From NCBI GenBank assembly GCA_022486705.1, contig JAKVKC010000010.1:1-64000 (forward strand): 64,000 bases of DNA. Reading direction: 5' to 3'. This DNA is from Solobacterium sp. (GTDB lineage: Bacteria; Bacillota_I; Bacilli_A; Erysipelotrichales; Erysipelotrichaceae). Each line of letters opens with the position of its first letter. Position 1 is the stretch's first letter. The translations under genes were made by a program, and so were the position numbers. Of this stretch, positions 1-9,312 are shown in pieces. A model generated the notes under the pieces. That model worked only from the letters and a program-made list of their open reading frames with translations. It had not been told where the DNA came from and searched no databases.

Positions 1-33
1 GTGCTTCTTTTTTTTACCCTTGATCAGAAAAAG

Positions 34-66
34 ATAAAAAAAAGAAACCGCATTTCTGCGGCTTCT
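34..66 (-). terminator. rpsD intrinsic terminator
   Basis: Read on the minus strand, a GCCGC/GCGGT stem with loop AGAAAT is followed by a run of eight T. It lies just after the rpsD stop codon, so it should end the rpsD transcript. Confidence 0.8.
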
Positions 67-75
67 CTGTGTCTT

Positions 76-678
76 CTACCTGTTGTAGTATTCGACGATG
101 AGCTGTTCGTTGACTTCCTGATTGAGTTCAGATCTTTCAGGGATTCTGACGTAAGTTCCTTTTTTGTTCTCTTTATCGACAGTAACGAATGCAGGAGCTG
201 AGATGTTGCTCTCAAGAGATTCGTTGACAACTGTCATATTGCGAGAATTCTCGCGAAGTGAAATTGTATCGCCTGCCTTGATCAGTGCGGATGGGATATC
301 CATCTTCTTGCCATTGACTTCGATATGTCCATGGTTGACTAACTGTCTGGCAGCTTTGCGGGTTCTTGCGAAGCCCATTCTGTAGACGAGGTTGTCCAGT
401 CTGCTTTCCAGCAGAACTAAGAAGTTAACACCTGCCATGCCTTCCATCTTGGAAGCCTTCTGGAACAGGTTGGCGAACTGTCTCTCGTTCAGTCCGTACA
501 TGTTGCGCACTCTCTGCTTCTCACGAAGCTGAAGTCCGTAACCGCTTAATTTGATGCGCTTGGTTGGGCCATGCTGGCCTGGGGCATAAGTTCTTTTCTT
601 AAGCTCTTCACCAGTCTCTAAGATGGAGAAGCTCAAGCGTCTGGATTTTTTCCAGACTGGTCCTGTGTAACGTGCCAT
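76..678 (-). CDS. rpsD: 30S ribosomal protein S4
   Basis: This encodes uS4, a primary 16S rRNA-binding protein that nucleates assembly of the 30S body and often represses its own mRNA in Firmicutes. The 200-residue product starts [15 protein letters not shown] and keeps the family central block with [14 protein letters not shown], followed by the S4 RNA-binding domain (about residues 90-155; [27 protein letters not shown]). It ends at the usual length. The start has the ribosome binding site AGGAGG 8-9 nt upstream. The gene is monocistronic, with its own promoter and leader upstream and a terminator downstream. The order rpsD, ezrA, nifS-like, thiI resembles Bacilli. Confidence 0.98.
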   Translation of the reverse strand: MARYTGPVWKKSRRLSFSILETGEELKKRTYAPGQHGPTKRIKLSGYGLQLREKQRVRNMYGLNERQFANLFQKASKMEGMAGVNFLVLLESRLDNLVYRMGFARTRKAARQLVNHGHIEVNGKKMDIPSALIKAGDTISLRENSRNMTVVNESLESNISAPAFVTVDKENKKGTYVRIPERSELNQEVNEQLIVEYYNR

Positions 679-689
679 GTTTTGTTTCC

Positions 690-850
690 TCCTATTTAAT
701 GGCTGAGAAACAACAACAGGTACAGATCATCAATGCAGGGTGTTGCTATGGAGATATTTCACTGATTGCAGCTCAGCTACTTTGTCTGCAGTATAACTGT
801 TAGCAACGCCAATGTGCATGACTCTGCATGCTGCTATCATTTGACGCAAC
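690..850 (-). ncRNA. Candidate rpsD (S4) autoregulatory leader
   Basis: About 160 nt of untranslated RNA lie between the rpsD promoter and start codon. This is far longer than a plain 5' UTR. The segment has several self-complementary parts, for example CATGCAGAGTCATG and GCAATCAG near CTGATTGC. S4 leaders of this length are known in Firmicutes. I infer one from position and length and did not match a covariance model. Confidence 0.45.
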
Positions 851-854
851 GTTG

Positions 855-884
855 ATATTAACAGAACGAAAAAGCAATGTCAAT
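855..884 (-). promoter_or_regulatory. rpsD promoter
   Basis: On the minus strand a perfect TTGACA (-35, plus-strand 879-884) is 17-18 nt from TTAATA/TAATAT (-10, 855-861). It points toward rpsD. Confidence 0.75.
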
Positions 885-927
885 CAAGGGATAAGTAAGA
901 GTACAGAAATTTCACAAACTGTGGTAC

Positions 928-933
928 TATAAT
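928..933 (+). promoter_or_regulatory. -10 element upstream of ezrA
   Basis: A perfect TATAAT lies 26 nt before the ezrA ATG, and the ribosome binding site GAAGGGAAG falls between them. No good -35 hexamer sits at the expected distance, so only the -10 is called. Confidence 0.5.
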
Positions 934-959
934 GAATGAAATGAAGGGAAGATGACACT

Positions 960-2690
960 ATGAATAAATTCCTGAGTTACCTGTCCGACAGCAAAGTCGT
1001 GATCGCAATTATTATTATTGTTGTAGTTCTTACAATCTGGCTGATCGTGACCAGGATCAATACAAAGAGGTACAGAACGGATCTGGAAAAACTGGAGACG
1101 AAATATAACGAGATCAAAAAGGTTCCGCTTTCTTTTAAGATGAATAAGGCGGTAGCGATTTCTCGCGTTGATCAGGAGACTATAGATAAGGTTGAAAAAG
1201 CAAAGACGGATTTTTCCAAGACAGAGACAGATATGTCTGCTATTTCGGAACATCTTGCGGAAGCAGAAGATTTTATCATTGCCGGGAAACTGAGAAAAGC
1301 GGATGGCTTGATCGGCAGTCTGGAACAGGAGATCGCAGATGCACATCGTGAAGTGAAATCCTTGGATATTCTGCTGGATGATATTCTGGCTAAAGAAACG
1401 GCTCAGCGTCAGGAAGTCACGACCTTGAAGAATCGTTTCCGCGCTCTGAAGTCGCAGGCACAGGAGAATGCTTCGCGTCTGTCCTTCAACTGGAGCACAG
1501 TTGAGCAGAAGATCAATGATACAGAAAAGATGTTCACTACATTTGAAGAGTGGATGTTCTCTTCGGATTTTGATAAGGCAAATGCAGAATTGGAAACGAT
1601 CCGCACTTCAATGAGCGAACTTGAAAAGATGGTCGATACCATGCCTGGTCTGCTGGAAGATGCGCGCGGCGTCATTCCAAGCATGGCTGAAACACTGCAT
1701 CATGACTATCAGCATCATAAGAATCGCGGTGTCTATCTGAAGCATCTGGAGATTGAAAAGAATCTGGCTGCTTTATCAGCTTCTCTGAAAGAGGACCTGA
1801 TCAAGCTCAAAGCGGGCAGACAGGATGGCGTTGGGGAGCATCTGGATGATTATAAGATGCGCTTAACGCAGATGGATGAAGCGGTGAAAAAGGAAGGTAC
1901 AGCATACGATGAGATGCGTACCCTGACCAAAGAAACAGAAACCTTGGCCAATGAAGTCAATCAGACAGAAAGCTATCTGCGGGCAAATGCAGATTCTTCA
2001 GCCAGTCAGTTCGGCCTGCATGAAATGGAAGAAGTACTGCAGAAGAATGCGGCACTTCTGGATCATCTCAATGCATCGCGTCCGGAAACAATGGCACAGG
2101 CAAAGAGCTATGCCGTTCCAGCCAGCGAAGTCGTCATTTCTCTGAAGCAGCTGCTGCAGGGATATACCGATATCAATGAAGAACTGAAGCAGCAGAGAGC
2201 ACAGATGGATGCAGCGAACAATGATGTCGATCGGGCGAAGAAGCAGCTGGTCAAACTGCAGATCATTATGAACTCGATGCAGGTGAAGATCCGCCGCTAT
2301 AAGCTTCCGAATATTTCTACAACATATCAGGATGATATGGATAAGGCCAATACCTATATTCATCATTTGGAAGGTCTTCTGAAAGAAACGCCGATCAGCA
2401 TTCAGCTGCTGAATTCGACGCTCCAGGAAGCATTGGATTTCATCTATAAACTGTACAACAATGTCAACAATGTTGTCGGTACAGTTGTAATGGTAGAGAA
2501 TACGATCGTCTTCGGCAATCGCTACCGTTCTACTTATGAAGATATTGACAGTGAATTGACAAGAAGTGAATTATGCTTCCGCAATGGCGAATATACACAG
2601 GCTCTGCAGATCGCTATTTCAACGATGGAGAAGATCCATCCAGGAAACTATGAATCGATTGTCAGGGAGAATGCAAAGAGTGCAGCGTAG
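960..2690 (+). CDS. ezrA: Septation ring formation regulator EzrA
   Basis: EzrA is a membrane-anchored negative regulator of FtsZ ring placement that also links FtsZ to cell-wall enzymes. The 576-residue protein has one N-terminal membrane segment (about residues 12-32, rich in Ile/Val) followed by an almost uninterrupted coiled coil of spectrin-like repeats rich in Glu, Lys and Leu, as in Bacillus EzrA (about 560 aa). The conserved C-terminal block with the sequence NRYRSTYEDIDSEL and LCFRNGEY is present. The start follows the ribosome binding site GAAGGGAAG. The downstream desulfurase gene starts inside or just before its stop codon, so translation is probably coupled. Confidence 0.95.
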   Translation: MNKFLSYLSDSKVVIAIIIIVVVLTIWLIVTRINTKRYRTDLEKLETKYNEIKKVPLSFKMNKAVAISRVDQETIDKVEKAKTDFSKTETDMSAISEHLAEAEDFIIAGKLRKADGLIGSLEQEIADAHREVKSLDILLDDILAKETAQRQEVTTLKNRFRALKSQAQENASRLSFNWSTVEQKINDTEKMFTTFEEWMFSSDFDKANAELETIRTSMSELEKMVDTMPGLLEDARGVIPSMAETLHHDYQHHKNRGVYLKHLEIEKNLAALSASLKEDLIKLKAGRQDGVGEHLDDYKMRLTQMDEAVKKEGTAYDEMRTLTKETETLANEVNQTESYLRANADSSASQFGLHEMEEVLQKNAALLDHLNASRPETMAQAKSYAVPASEVVISLKQLLQGYTDINEELKQQRAQMDAANNDVDRAKKQLVKLQIIMNSMQVKIRRYKLPNISTTYQDDMDKANTYIHHLEGLLKETPISIQLLNSTLQEALDFIYKLYNNVNNVVGTVVMVENTIVFGNRYRSTYEDIDSELTRSELCFRNGEYTQALQIAISTMEKIHPGNYESIVRENAKSAA

Positions 2691-3810
2691 GATCTATTTT
2701 GACAATTCCAGTACGACCAAGATCCATCCGGAAGTACTGAAAAGCTATGAAAGACTTCTTGAAACATATTATGTCAACAGTGAGTCTCTGTATGATGAAG
2801 GAAGCGAGATCAGTTTAATGATGGAAAAAGCTCGGGGAGCGATCGCCGGGCTTTTAGGAGTTCAGAGCTCCGATATTATATTCACCAGCGGATCCTCAGA
2901 AGCGAACAGTTCAGCCATCAAGGGCTGTGCACTTGCCCAGCGGGAGAAGAAGCACATTATTACCACCAATGTTGAGCACAGCTCGATCCTGAATGCATGT
3001 CAGCAGCTGGAACAGCACTTTGGCTACCATATTACATATCTGCCGGTGGATGCTTCAGGAAAGATCCGGATCGCAGATCTGAAGAAGGCTCTGGATGAAG
3101 ATACATCGGTGGTATCGATCATGTATGTCAACAATGAGAGCGGGGCAGTCAATCCGATCTCTGAGATCGCAGAGATCGTAAAAAAACAAAGCCATGCATA
3201 TTTCCATGTTGATCTGACGCAGTCTATTGGCAAAGTGCCATTGGATCTGCATAATGTTGATATGGCATCGCTCTCTGCCCATAAGCTGGAAGGACTGAAG
3301 GGATCCGGCATCTTTATGAAGAAGTCCTTTGTTCCCTTTCTTCCGCTGATCAATGGCGGAGAACAGGAATATGGTATCCGCGGGGGAACAGCAAATGCCT
3401 GTGCCGATATGGTCTTTGCGAAGACACTGCGCCTGGCACTGGAAAATGGTCAGAAGTATCATGATCAGATCAAAGCACTGAAGGATCAATTGGTCGCAGG
3501 ACTTCTTGCCATTCCGGGGGTCGAGATCAACAGTCCGGCAGATGCCGTTGTATCAACGGTGAACTGGTCCTATGAAAAGATCCCCAGTGAAGTTATGCAG
3601 AATGCATTGAATGCCAAAGGCTTTATGGTCAGCGCCAGAAGCACATGTGCTTCTAAGAGCGATGATCCAAGCTATGTATTGACGGCTATGGGTTTTTCAA
3701 GCAGAAGAGCCAGTTCCTGTATCCGCATTTCACTTTCATATCACAATACAGCAGAGGAGATCTCTCTCTTCCTGCAGTCACTAAAGGAGATAGTTGCCCA
3801 CTATGGTTAA
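2680..3810 (+). CDS. Cysteine desulfurase, NifS/IscS family (ThiI partner type)
   Basis: A class V PLP enzyme that takes sulfur from cysteine as an enzyme-bound persulfide. The protein starts YFDNSSTTKIHPEVL after a few residues. The PLP-binding lysine lies in SAHKLEGLKGSG (about residue 202), and the catalytic loop has the cysteine of ARSTCASKS (about residue 323). I chose GTG 2680, which has AGGGAG 9 nt upstream. ATG 2671 in the same frame abuts that ribosome binding site and is less likely. The gene overlaps the end of ezrA and runs into thiI with an 8-nt overlap. This linkage matches NifZ-ThiI of Bacillus, so its main job is probably sulfur donation for tRNA 4-thiouridine. Confidence 0.93.
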   Translation: MQRRIYFDNSSTTKIHPEVLKSYERLLETYYVNSESLYDEGSEISLMMEKARGAIAGLLGVQSSDIIFTSGSSEANSSAIKGCALAQREKKHIITTNVEHSSILNACQQLEQHFGYHITYLPVDASGKIRIADLKKALDEDTSVVSIMYVNNESGAVNPISEIAEIVKKQSHAYFHVDLTQSIGKVPLDLHNVDMASLSAHKLEGLKGSGIFMKKSFVPFLPLINGGEQEYGIRGGTANACADMVFAKTLRLALENGQKYHDQIKALKDQLVAGLLAIPGVEINSPADAVVSTVNWSYEKIPSEVMQNALNAKGFMVSARSTCASKSDDPSYVLTAMGFSSRRASSCIRISLSYHNTAEEISLFLQSLKEIVAHYG

Positions 3811-4990
3811 ATATGACACTGTGCTGATCCGCTATGGCGAACTCACGACCAAAGGAAAGAACCGCAAAGATTTTATTACACGCTTATTTAAAAATGTGAA
3901 GTATGCGCTGCGTGCATATGATGATCTTGTATATACAAAGACATACGATCGCATCTATGTCAAACTGACAGATCAGGATCCGCAGGAGATTGCTGAAAAA
4001 CTGAAGAAAGTATTCGGCATATCTTCTTTTTCCTTCACTGAAAAAGTATCAAATAATATTGAGACGCTGAAGGAAAGATGTCTTCAGATTGCGCAGGATA
4101 CCGATAAAAAGACCTTTAAAATGATGACTAAGCGTCATGATAAGTCTTATCCGATGCATTCGGATGAGGTCAATCGCATGATTGCCGGTGAGATCCTGGA
4201 ACATACGGATCTGAAAGTTGATGTGCATCAGCCTGAACTGATGATCCGCATTGAGATCCATGCAGAGAGTGCTTATATTACTTCTGATAAGATCCCTGGC
4301 GCCGGAGGATATCCGGCTGGTATCAACGGCAAGGTGCTGCTGATGCTGTCGGGAGGAATTGATTCACCAGTTGCGGCCTATCAATTGATGAAGAGAGGAT
4401 TGAAAGTTGAAGCAGTCCACTTTGCTTCACCGCCGTATACAAGCGACAATGCCAAGAAAAAGGTGCTGGCATTGGCTGGCATGGTATCAGAGTATCAGGG
4501 GCATATGAAGGTGCATATCATCAATTTTACAGACCTTCAGCTGCAGATCTACAAGACTGCCGGCGATCCGTATGCCATTACGATCATGCGCCGTATGATG
4601 TTCCGTGAGGCTGAACAGATTGCTTTGAAGAATGACTGTTTGGCCCTTGCAACAGGTGAATCCGTCGGTCAGGTCGCTTCACAGACATTGGCTTCCATGA
4701 ATGTCATAAATCAGGTCACTGTGATGCCGGTGCTCCGTCCGCTGGTATGCTATGATAAAGTTGAAATTATTGATCTGGCCAGAAAGATCGGCACATATGA
4801 AACATCCATCCTGCCATTTGAGGACTGCTGTACGATCTTTGATCCAAAGAATCCGGTAACACATCCAACACTGAGAAAGTGCGAATACTATGAAGCAAAG
4901 TTTGATTATGCTTCCTTTATTCAGAAAGCAGTGGATGAAGAAGAAACAGCGGTTGTCGAACCGGCTGAAAATGAGGAAGATTTCCTCTGA
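3803..4990 (+). CDS. thiI: tRNA 4-thiouridine synthase ThiI
   Basis: ThiI adenylates U8 of tRNA and transfers sulfur to form s4U. The protein starts VKYDTVLIRYGELTTKGKNR (ferredoxin-like region), followed by a THUMP domain (to about residue 165) and an adenylation domain with the PP-loop SGGIDSP near residue 183. At 395 residues it lacks the C-terminal rhodanese domain of the E. coli enzyme. This is the usual state in Bacilli, where a dedicated desulfurase delivers sulfur. ATG 3803 is preferred over TTG 3794 because the family begins at this point; the ribosome binding site AAGGAG at 3784 serves either. Confidence 0.96.
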   Translation: MVKYDTVLIRYGELTTKGKNRKDFITRLFKNVKYALRAYDDLVYTKTYDRIYVKLTDQDPQEIAEKLKKVFGISSFSFTEKVSNNIETLKERCLQIAQDTDKKTFKMMTKRHDKSYPMHSDEVNRMIAGEILEHTDLKVDVHQPELMIRIEIHAESAYITSDKIPGAGGYPAGINGKVLLMLSGGIDSPVAAYQLMKRGLKVEAVHFASPPYTSDNAKKKVLALAGMVSEYQGHMKVHIINFTDLQLQIYKTAGDPYAITIMRRMMFREAEQIALKNDCLALATGESVGQVASQTLASMNVINQVTVMPVLRPLVCYDKVEIIDLARKIGTYETSILPFEDCCTIFDPKNPVTHPTLRKCEYYEAKFDYASFIQKAVDEEETAVVEPAENEEDFL

Positions 4991-5001
4991 GGAGACAGCA
5001 T

Positions 5002-5241
5002 ATGGCAAAGCATGATGCAAAAGTATCAGAGAATTTTCAAAAGAATACAGGCGATCTTGATAAGATGAGCGAACAGGATCTTCTGGATCGTCTGAACGAG
5101 ACCATTGTTGAAGTAGAAACAAATGATGGTTATAACACCAAAGAAAAGCTGAAGATCTATGCTTTGATCACATCGCTGAGCAATTCTTCCGAAAAGGATC
5201 GGAAAAAATTTGCCCAGAAGATCTATAAAGCACTGCGCTGA
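5002..5241 (+). CDS. Small hypothetical charged protein
   Basis: This 79-residue protein has no family I recognise. It starts at ATG with GAGGAG upstream, only 11 nt after the thiI stop codon, so it is probably translated from the same mRNA. It has no signal peptide or membrane segment and is rich in Asp, Glu, Lys and Asn. The helical pattern MSEQDLLDRLNETIVEV and the basic C-terminus KKFAQKIYKALR suggest a small helical soluble protein. No function can be assigned. Confidence 0.7.
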   Translation: MAKHDAKVSENFQKNTGDLDKMSEQDLLDRLNETIVEVETNDGYNTKEKLKIYALITSLSNSSEKDRKKFAQKIYKALR

Positions 5242-5287
5242 TCCAGAAGGGATCATGCAGTTTGCCGCTGTTTGAGCAATTTAATCG

Positions 5288-5316
5288 TTGACGGAATGGA
5301 TTAATCCATGTAAGAT
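5288..5316 (+). promoter_or_regulatory. rplU operon promoter with internal palindrome
   Basis: TTGACG (5288-5293) and TAAGAT (5311-5316) are separated by exactly 17 nt. The spacer holds a perfect 14-bp palindrome, ATGGATTAATCCAT (5296-5309), which could be an operator. Confidence 0.7.
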
Positions 5317-5322
5317 AGTCAT

Positions 5323-5412
5323 GTTATCAGCCCTCTTGTGAGGTCTCGTAACCGCTCAGAAAAGGTCTAAGACAGAAATGTCACCTTCATGGCGCGTCTT
5401 TAAGATAATGAC
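5323..5412 (+). ncRNA. Candidate L21 (rplU) leader RNA
   Basis: About 90 nt lie between the predicted start of transcription and the rplU ribosome binding site, including CAGCCCTCTTGTGAGGTCT with local pairing potential. Structured L21 leaders occur at this position in Firmicutes. The call rests on position and length only. Confidence 0.4.
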
Positions 5413-5427
5413 AGGAGGTGTATTAAA

Positions 5428-5739
5428 TTGTACGCAGTTATCGAAACAGGCGGTAAGCAGCTCAAGGTTGAAGCTGGCCAGGAAATCTACGTTGAAAAGC
5501 TCGACGCAGAGGCTGGAGATGAAGTAGTATTTGACAAGGTTTGTTTGATTTCCAACGAAGGAACAAAGATCGGAACACCATATGTAGATGGTGCCAAGGT
5601 CACAGCCAAAGTTGAAAAGCAGGGCAAGGAAAAGAAGATCAGGATCTTCATGTACAAGCCAAAGAAAGGCTCTACTCATCACAGACAGGGTCATCGTCAG
5701 CCATATACAAAGCTGACTATTGTCGCAATCGAGGGTTAA
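5428..5739 (+). CDS. rplU: 50S ribosomal protein L21
   Basis: bL21 binds 23S rRNA in the large subunit. The 103-residue protein starts [17 protein letters not shown] and ends [20 protein letters not shown], both hallmarks of the family. The start codon is TTG (5428), supported by a perfect AGGAGG at 5413-5418 with 9 nt spacing. An ATG start is more usual in relatives. It is the first gene of rplU-prp-rpmA, with only 2 nt to the next gene. Confidence 0.97.
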   Translation: MYAVIETGGKQLKVEAGQEIYVEKLDAEAGDEVVFDKVCLISNEGTKIGTPYVDGAKVTAKVEKQGKEKKIRIFMYKPKKGSTHHRQGHRQPYTKLTIVAIEG

Positions 5740-5741
5740 TC

Positions 5742-6053
5742 ATGATTCATATTGCCGTAAATGAAAGCTGTCATCAGATTGTTGATCTGGAGATCAAGGG
5801 CCATGCTGGCTCGGATGTCTATGGACATGATCTTGTGTGTGCTGTCGTGAGCGGTATTGGTACAGGGCTGTGCAATGCATTGGATGAGCTGTGCGGAGTG
5901 AAAGATATTGCCGTTGAAGAAGGGCATATATCCATTCATATCCAGCACCCGAGCGAGAGAACAGAATTGATTCTTCGTACGGGACTGATCCAGCTGCAGA
6001 CAGCTATGGAAGCAAATCGAAAGTTTATCATAATAAAGATATCGGAGGTGTAA
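5742..6053 (+). CDS. prp: Ribosomal-processing cysteine protease Prp
   Basis: Prp is an essential cysteine protease that removes the N-terminal extension of L27 in Firmicutes. The 103-residue protein has the catalytic dyad region: His in IKGHAGSD (about residue 21) and Cys in [11 protein letters not shown] (about residue 33). It lies between rplU and rpmA as in other Firmicutes. Its substrate, the next gene, carries the matching cleavage motif. Confidence 0.93.
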   Translation: MIHIAVNESCHQIVDLEIKGHAGSDVYGHDLVCAVVSGIGTGLCNALDELCGVKDIAVEEGHISIHIQHPSERTELILRTGLIQLQTAMEANRKFIIIKISEV

Positions 6054-6057
6054 TACG

Positions 6058-6345
6058 ATGAAATTCACACTGAATATGCAGCTGTTCGCATCCAAAAAGG
6101 GTGTATCTTCTACCAAGAACGGACGTGATTCCGCAGGACGCAGACTTGGCGCCAAGAAGGCTGACGGAGAATTCACAAACTGTGGTTCTATTATCTATCG
6201 TCAGAGAGGCACTAGGATCCTCGCTGGTAAGAATGTAAAGCGCGGCGGCGATGATACTCTGTTTGCTACAGCAGCAGGGATTGTCAAGTATGAGCGTGTC
6301 GGCAAGGATAAGAAACAGGTCTCTGTTTATCCTGAAGAAGCTTAA
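6058..6345 (+). CDS. rpmA: 50S ribosomal protein L27 with Prp-cleaved extension
   Basis: bL27 reaches the peptidyl transferase centre through its N-terminus. The 95-residue precursor starts [15 protein letters not shown]. The first ten residues form the extension that Prp removes after LF, leaving [15 protein letters not shown], the normal mature N-terminus. The rest ([22 protein letters not shown]) is typical. A strong terminator follows, so rplU-prp-rpmA forms a closed operon. Confidence 0.97.
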   Translation: MKFTLNMQLFASKKGVSSTKNGRDSAGRRLGAKKADGEFTNCGSIIYRQRGTRILAGKNVKRGGDDTLFATAAGIVKYERVGKDKKQVSVYPEEA

Positions 6346-6362
6346 GCAACGCATGAAGAACT

Positions 6363-6390
6363 GCTCCTGACACGTCAGGAGCGTTTTTTT
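6363..6390 (+). terminator. rpmA intrinsic terminator
   Basis: A perfect 8-bp stem, GCTCCTGA/TCAGGAGC, with a 4-nt loop is followed by seven T. Confidence 0.9.
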
Positions 6391-6415
6391 ACTCATAGGA
6401 AAGGAGAATATTTCT

Positions 6416-7690
6416 ATGATCGATCTTGTAAAAATACATGTAAAAGCAGGGGATGGGGGACGCGGCTGTGTCGCTTGGCGGCGTGAAAAGTATTATCCCA
6501 ATGGAGGACCTGCAGGCGGCGACGGCGGCAATGGCGGCGATATCTGGTTCGCTGTCGATACAAATGAAATGACTTTGGCGAAACTGAAGTTCACGCACAG
6601 TGTAAAAGCAGGCAATGGTGCTCCTGGCCTGATCAAAAAGATGCATGGCAAGTCAGGGGATGATATTGTGATCCCCGTACCGCTGGGAACGATGATCCGC
6701 AATGCGGGCAGCGGCGATCTTTTGGCCGATCTGACGAAGCCAGGTCAGAAAGTAATGATTGCTCAAGGCGGCAAAGGCGGTCTTGGCAATTATCATTTTG
6801 CGACTGCCAGAAATGATGCGCCGGAATATGCGCAGCCAGGCGAGGTCGGTGAATCATTGGATCTGCAGATCGAACTGAGACTGCTGGCAGATGCGGGACT
6901 GATTGGTTTCCCATCTGTTGGCAAGAGCACTTTCCTGTCCATTGTGACCAGTGCAAAACCAGAGATTGCTGCCTATCCTTTTACGACCCTGGAACCAAAT
7001 ATTGGAGTTGTTGATCTGCCTGATGGCAGAGGGTTTGTTCTGGCAGATATGCCGGGACTGATTGAAGGAGCAGGCGAAGGCAAAGGATTGGGGCATGAAT
7101 TTCTGCGCCATATCAGAAGATGCCGGGTACTGATCCATATCATTGATATGTCGGGAGCAGAGCGCAGTCCAATCGAAGACTATGAGATCATCAATCATGA
7201 ACTGGCTACGTATGACGGTGAACTTGATCAGAAGCCGCAGATCGTTGTAGCGAATAAAATGGATGATGAATACAGTGCACTTCATTTGGAAGAATTTAAA
7301 AAGAAATATCCTTCACTGAAGGTATATGAGATATCTGCCCTGCAGAAAAAGGGACTGGATGCAGTCCTGTATGCAGCAATGGCAGAAATTGAAGAAGCGA
7401 AGAAGAAGGATGAAGAGAACAAGGCACCGCAGGAAGAGACAGTGATCTATCGCTATCAGCCGAAGCGTCCGGATTTCTATATTGAAAAAGATGCACCGAA
7501 CAGATGGAAAGTCGTATCGCAGAAGGTAGATCATCTGAGCGATCAGTATGATCTGTCAATTGAGGAGCAGGCATTCCAATTTGCGGAAGCACTTGATAAA
7601 ATGGGAGTTGACGATGCCCTGCGTGCAGCAGGCGCAAAGAATGGCGACCAAGTTATTGTGAACAACCATATTCTTGATTTCAAGGATTAG
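6416..7690 (+). CDS. obgE: GTPase ObgE/CgtA
   Basis: An essential ribosome-associated GTPase linked to 50S assembly and the stringent response. The 424-residue protein has three parts. The glycine-rich Obg fold is at residues 1-158 (GGDGGNGGDIWF, GGKGGLGNYHFA). The GTPase domain has the P-loop GFPSVGKST, the switch region DMPGLIEGA and NKMD. The C-terminal OCT domain contains FYIEKDAPNRWKVV and NGDQVIVNN. The ATG has GGAGAA upstream. The gene follows the rpmA terminator by about 25 nt and is followed at 11 nt by ruvA. Confidence 0.97.
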   Translation: MIDLVKIHVKAGDGGRGCVAWRREKYYPNGGPAGGDGGNGGDIWFAVDTNEMTLAKLKFTHSVKAGNGAPGLIKKMHGKSGDDIVIPVPLGTMIRNAGSGDLLADLTKPGQKVMIAQGGKGGLGNYHFATARNDAPEYAQPGEVGESLDLQIELRLLADAGLIGFPSVGKSTFLSIVTSAKPEIAAYPFTTLEPNIGVVDLPDGRGFVLADMPGLIEGAGEGKGLGHEFLRHIRRCRVLIHIIDMSGAERSPIEDYEIINHELATYDGELDQKPQIVVANKMDDEYSALHLEEFKKKYPSLKVYEISALQKKGLDAVLYAAMAEIEEAKKKDEENKAPQEETVIYRYQPKRPDFYIEKDAPNRWKVVSQKVDHLSDQYDLSIEEQAFQFAEALDKMGVDDALRAAGAKNGDQVIVNNHILDFKD

Positions 7691-7701
7691 GAAGGAAGAT
7701 C

Positions 7702-8298
7702 ATGATTGCATTTATCCGCGGTACGATCGCATCTTACGGAACAGACTGGATCGTTGTAGATCATGAGGGGATGGGCTGGCAGATGGCCTATCCGCATACG
7801 GATGAAGTCCATCTCCATGAAGAGATCATGGTCTTTACCTATATGCATTTTTCGGAGAATGAAGTCAGTCTCTTCGGCTTTGCATCCCAAGAAGAAAAAG
7901 ATCTTTTCATGCGGCTGATCTCGGTCAAAGGATTGGGACCGAAAACAGCAATGAACATGCTCAGCAAAGCGGGGACACAGAAAGTGATCCAGGCTATTGA
8001 GACAGGCGATGTGGCAAGCCTGAAGAAGATGCCTGGCATCGGGGCGAAGAGTGCTTCGCAGATCGTTCTTGATCTGAAAGGAAAGCTTGTTCCGGTGGAA
8101 ATGAAAGATCATAAAAATGATGAAAAGCAATACCCAGATGAGATCAATGATGCGGTAGAAGGACTGAAGGGATTGGGATATAAGCCCTCTGAACTTGGTA
8201 CAGCCATCAATGAGATGATGGCAAAGCCTGGTCTTTCGGCCAAAGAATATCTGCAGATGGGACTGCGCGTGATGGCTCGGGGAAGGATGGGAAAGTAA
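7702..8298 (+). CDS. ruvA: Holliday junction branch migration protein RuvA
   Basis: RuvA forms tetramers that hold the Holliday junction open for the RuvB motor. The 198-residue protein has the OB-fold N-terminal domain (MIAFIRGTIASYGTDWIVVD), tandem helix-hairpin-helix motifs (VKGLGPKTAMNML and MPGIGAKSASQIV) and a C-terminal three-helix domain that contacts RuvB. The ribosome binding site is GGAAGG. The TAA stop codon is immediately followed by the ruvB ATG. Confidence 0.97.
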   Translation: MIAFIRGTIASYGTDWIVVDHEGMGWQMAYPHTDEVHLHEEIMVFTYMHFSENEVSLFGFASQEEKDLFMRLISVKGLGPKTAMNMLSKAGTQKVIQAIETGDVASLKKMPGIGAKSASQIVLDLKGKLVPVEMKDHKNDEKQYPDEINDAVEGLKGLGYKPSELGTAINEMMAKPGLSAKEYLQMGLRVMARGRMGK

Positions 8299-9312
8299 AT
8301 GGAAGAGAATCAGGATCTGCTGTCTGCTCTGCCGGCAGCGGGCGATGATGAAGAAACGATCCGTCCTAAGACACTGAATGACTATGTCGGTCAGGATTCT
8401 CTGAAGGAGAATCTGAAAATCTATATTCAGGCTGCTCTGCAGAGAAATGAACCATTGGATCATATACTGCTCTACGGCCCTCCCGGTCTTGGCAAAACAA
8501 CACTGGCATATATTCTGGCTAATGAAATGCATGCAAATGTCAAAGTTGCATCGGGACCTTCAATCACCAAGACGGGTGATCTTGCCTCGATCCTGTCGGT
8601 ATTGGAACCAGGAGATGTCCTGTTCATTGATGAGATCCATCGGCTGCCGAAAGCAGTGGAAGAAGTCCTGTATCCAGCTATGGAAGATTTCGAACTGGAT
8701 GTCATGGTCGGCGGCGACAATGGCAGCGGCGGCAGAAATGTACGCTTGGATCTGCCTCCGTTCACGCTGGTCGGAGCTACGACAAGGGCGGGCGATCTGA
8801 GCGCACCTCTGCGCGATCGTTTCGGCATTGTATCAAAATTGGAATACTATACGCAGGAGCAGCTGGCTTCGATCGTTGAAAGAACGGCAAGAGTGCTGAA
8901 TGTTTCTATTGAACCGGATGCTATTATTGAAATATCAAAACGTTCCCGCGGGACACCGCGGATCGCCAACCGCTTATTAAGAAGAATTCGTGATTTTGCC
9001 CAGGTACTGAATGACGGTGTGATCTCAAAAGAGATTGCAGATCAGTCGCTCAATCGGCTGCAGGTCGATGAATTGGGCTTGGATGAAGTTGATATCCGCT
9101 ATCTGATGGGGATCATTGAACGTTTCCATGGCGGACCGGTAGGACTGGAAGCTTTAGCCAACAGCATCTCCGAAGAAACAACAACGCTGGAAGATGTCTA
9201 TGAACCATATCTGATCCAGATCGGTTTTATCAATCGCACTGCCCGCGGCAGAGTTGCTACAGAAAAGGCATATGAACATTTGAAGATCATACGCCCGGAT
9301 ACTTTGTTCTAG
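8299..9312 (+). CDS. ruvB: Holliday junction helicase RuvB
   Basis: RuvB is the hexameric AAA+ motor that drives branch migration with RuvA. The 337-residue protein has the Walker A sequence GPPGLGKTT (about residues 60-68), Walker B with FIDEIHRL, sensor 1 with [18 protein letters not shown], and the C-terminal winged helix ([25 protein letters not shown]). It abuts ruvA with no gap. Its stop codon overlaps the stop codon of the convergent SRAP gene. No RuvC gene is nearby. Confidence 0.97.
   Translation: MEENQDLLSALPAAGDDEETIRPKTLNDYVGQDSLKENLKIYIQAALQRNEPLDHILLYGPPGLGKTTLAYILANEMHANVKVASGPSITKTGDLASILSVLEPGDVLFIDEIHRLPKAVEEVLYPAMEDFELDVMVGGDNGSGGRNVRLDLPPFTLVGATTRAGDLSAPLRDRFGIVSKLEYYTQEQLASIVERTARVLNVSIEPDAIIEISKRSRGTPRIANRLLRRIRDFAQVLNDGVISKEIADQSLNRLQVDELGLDEVDIRYLMGIIERFHGGPVGLEALANSISEETTTLEDVYEPYLIQIGFINRTARGRVATEKAYEHLKIIRPDTLF

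Noticed and set aside
1..201. Open frame at the window start
   Set aside because: It is antisense to rpsD and crosses the rpsD terminator.
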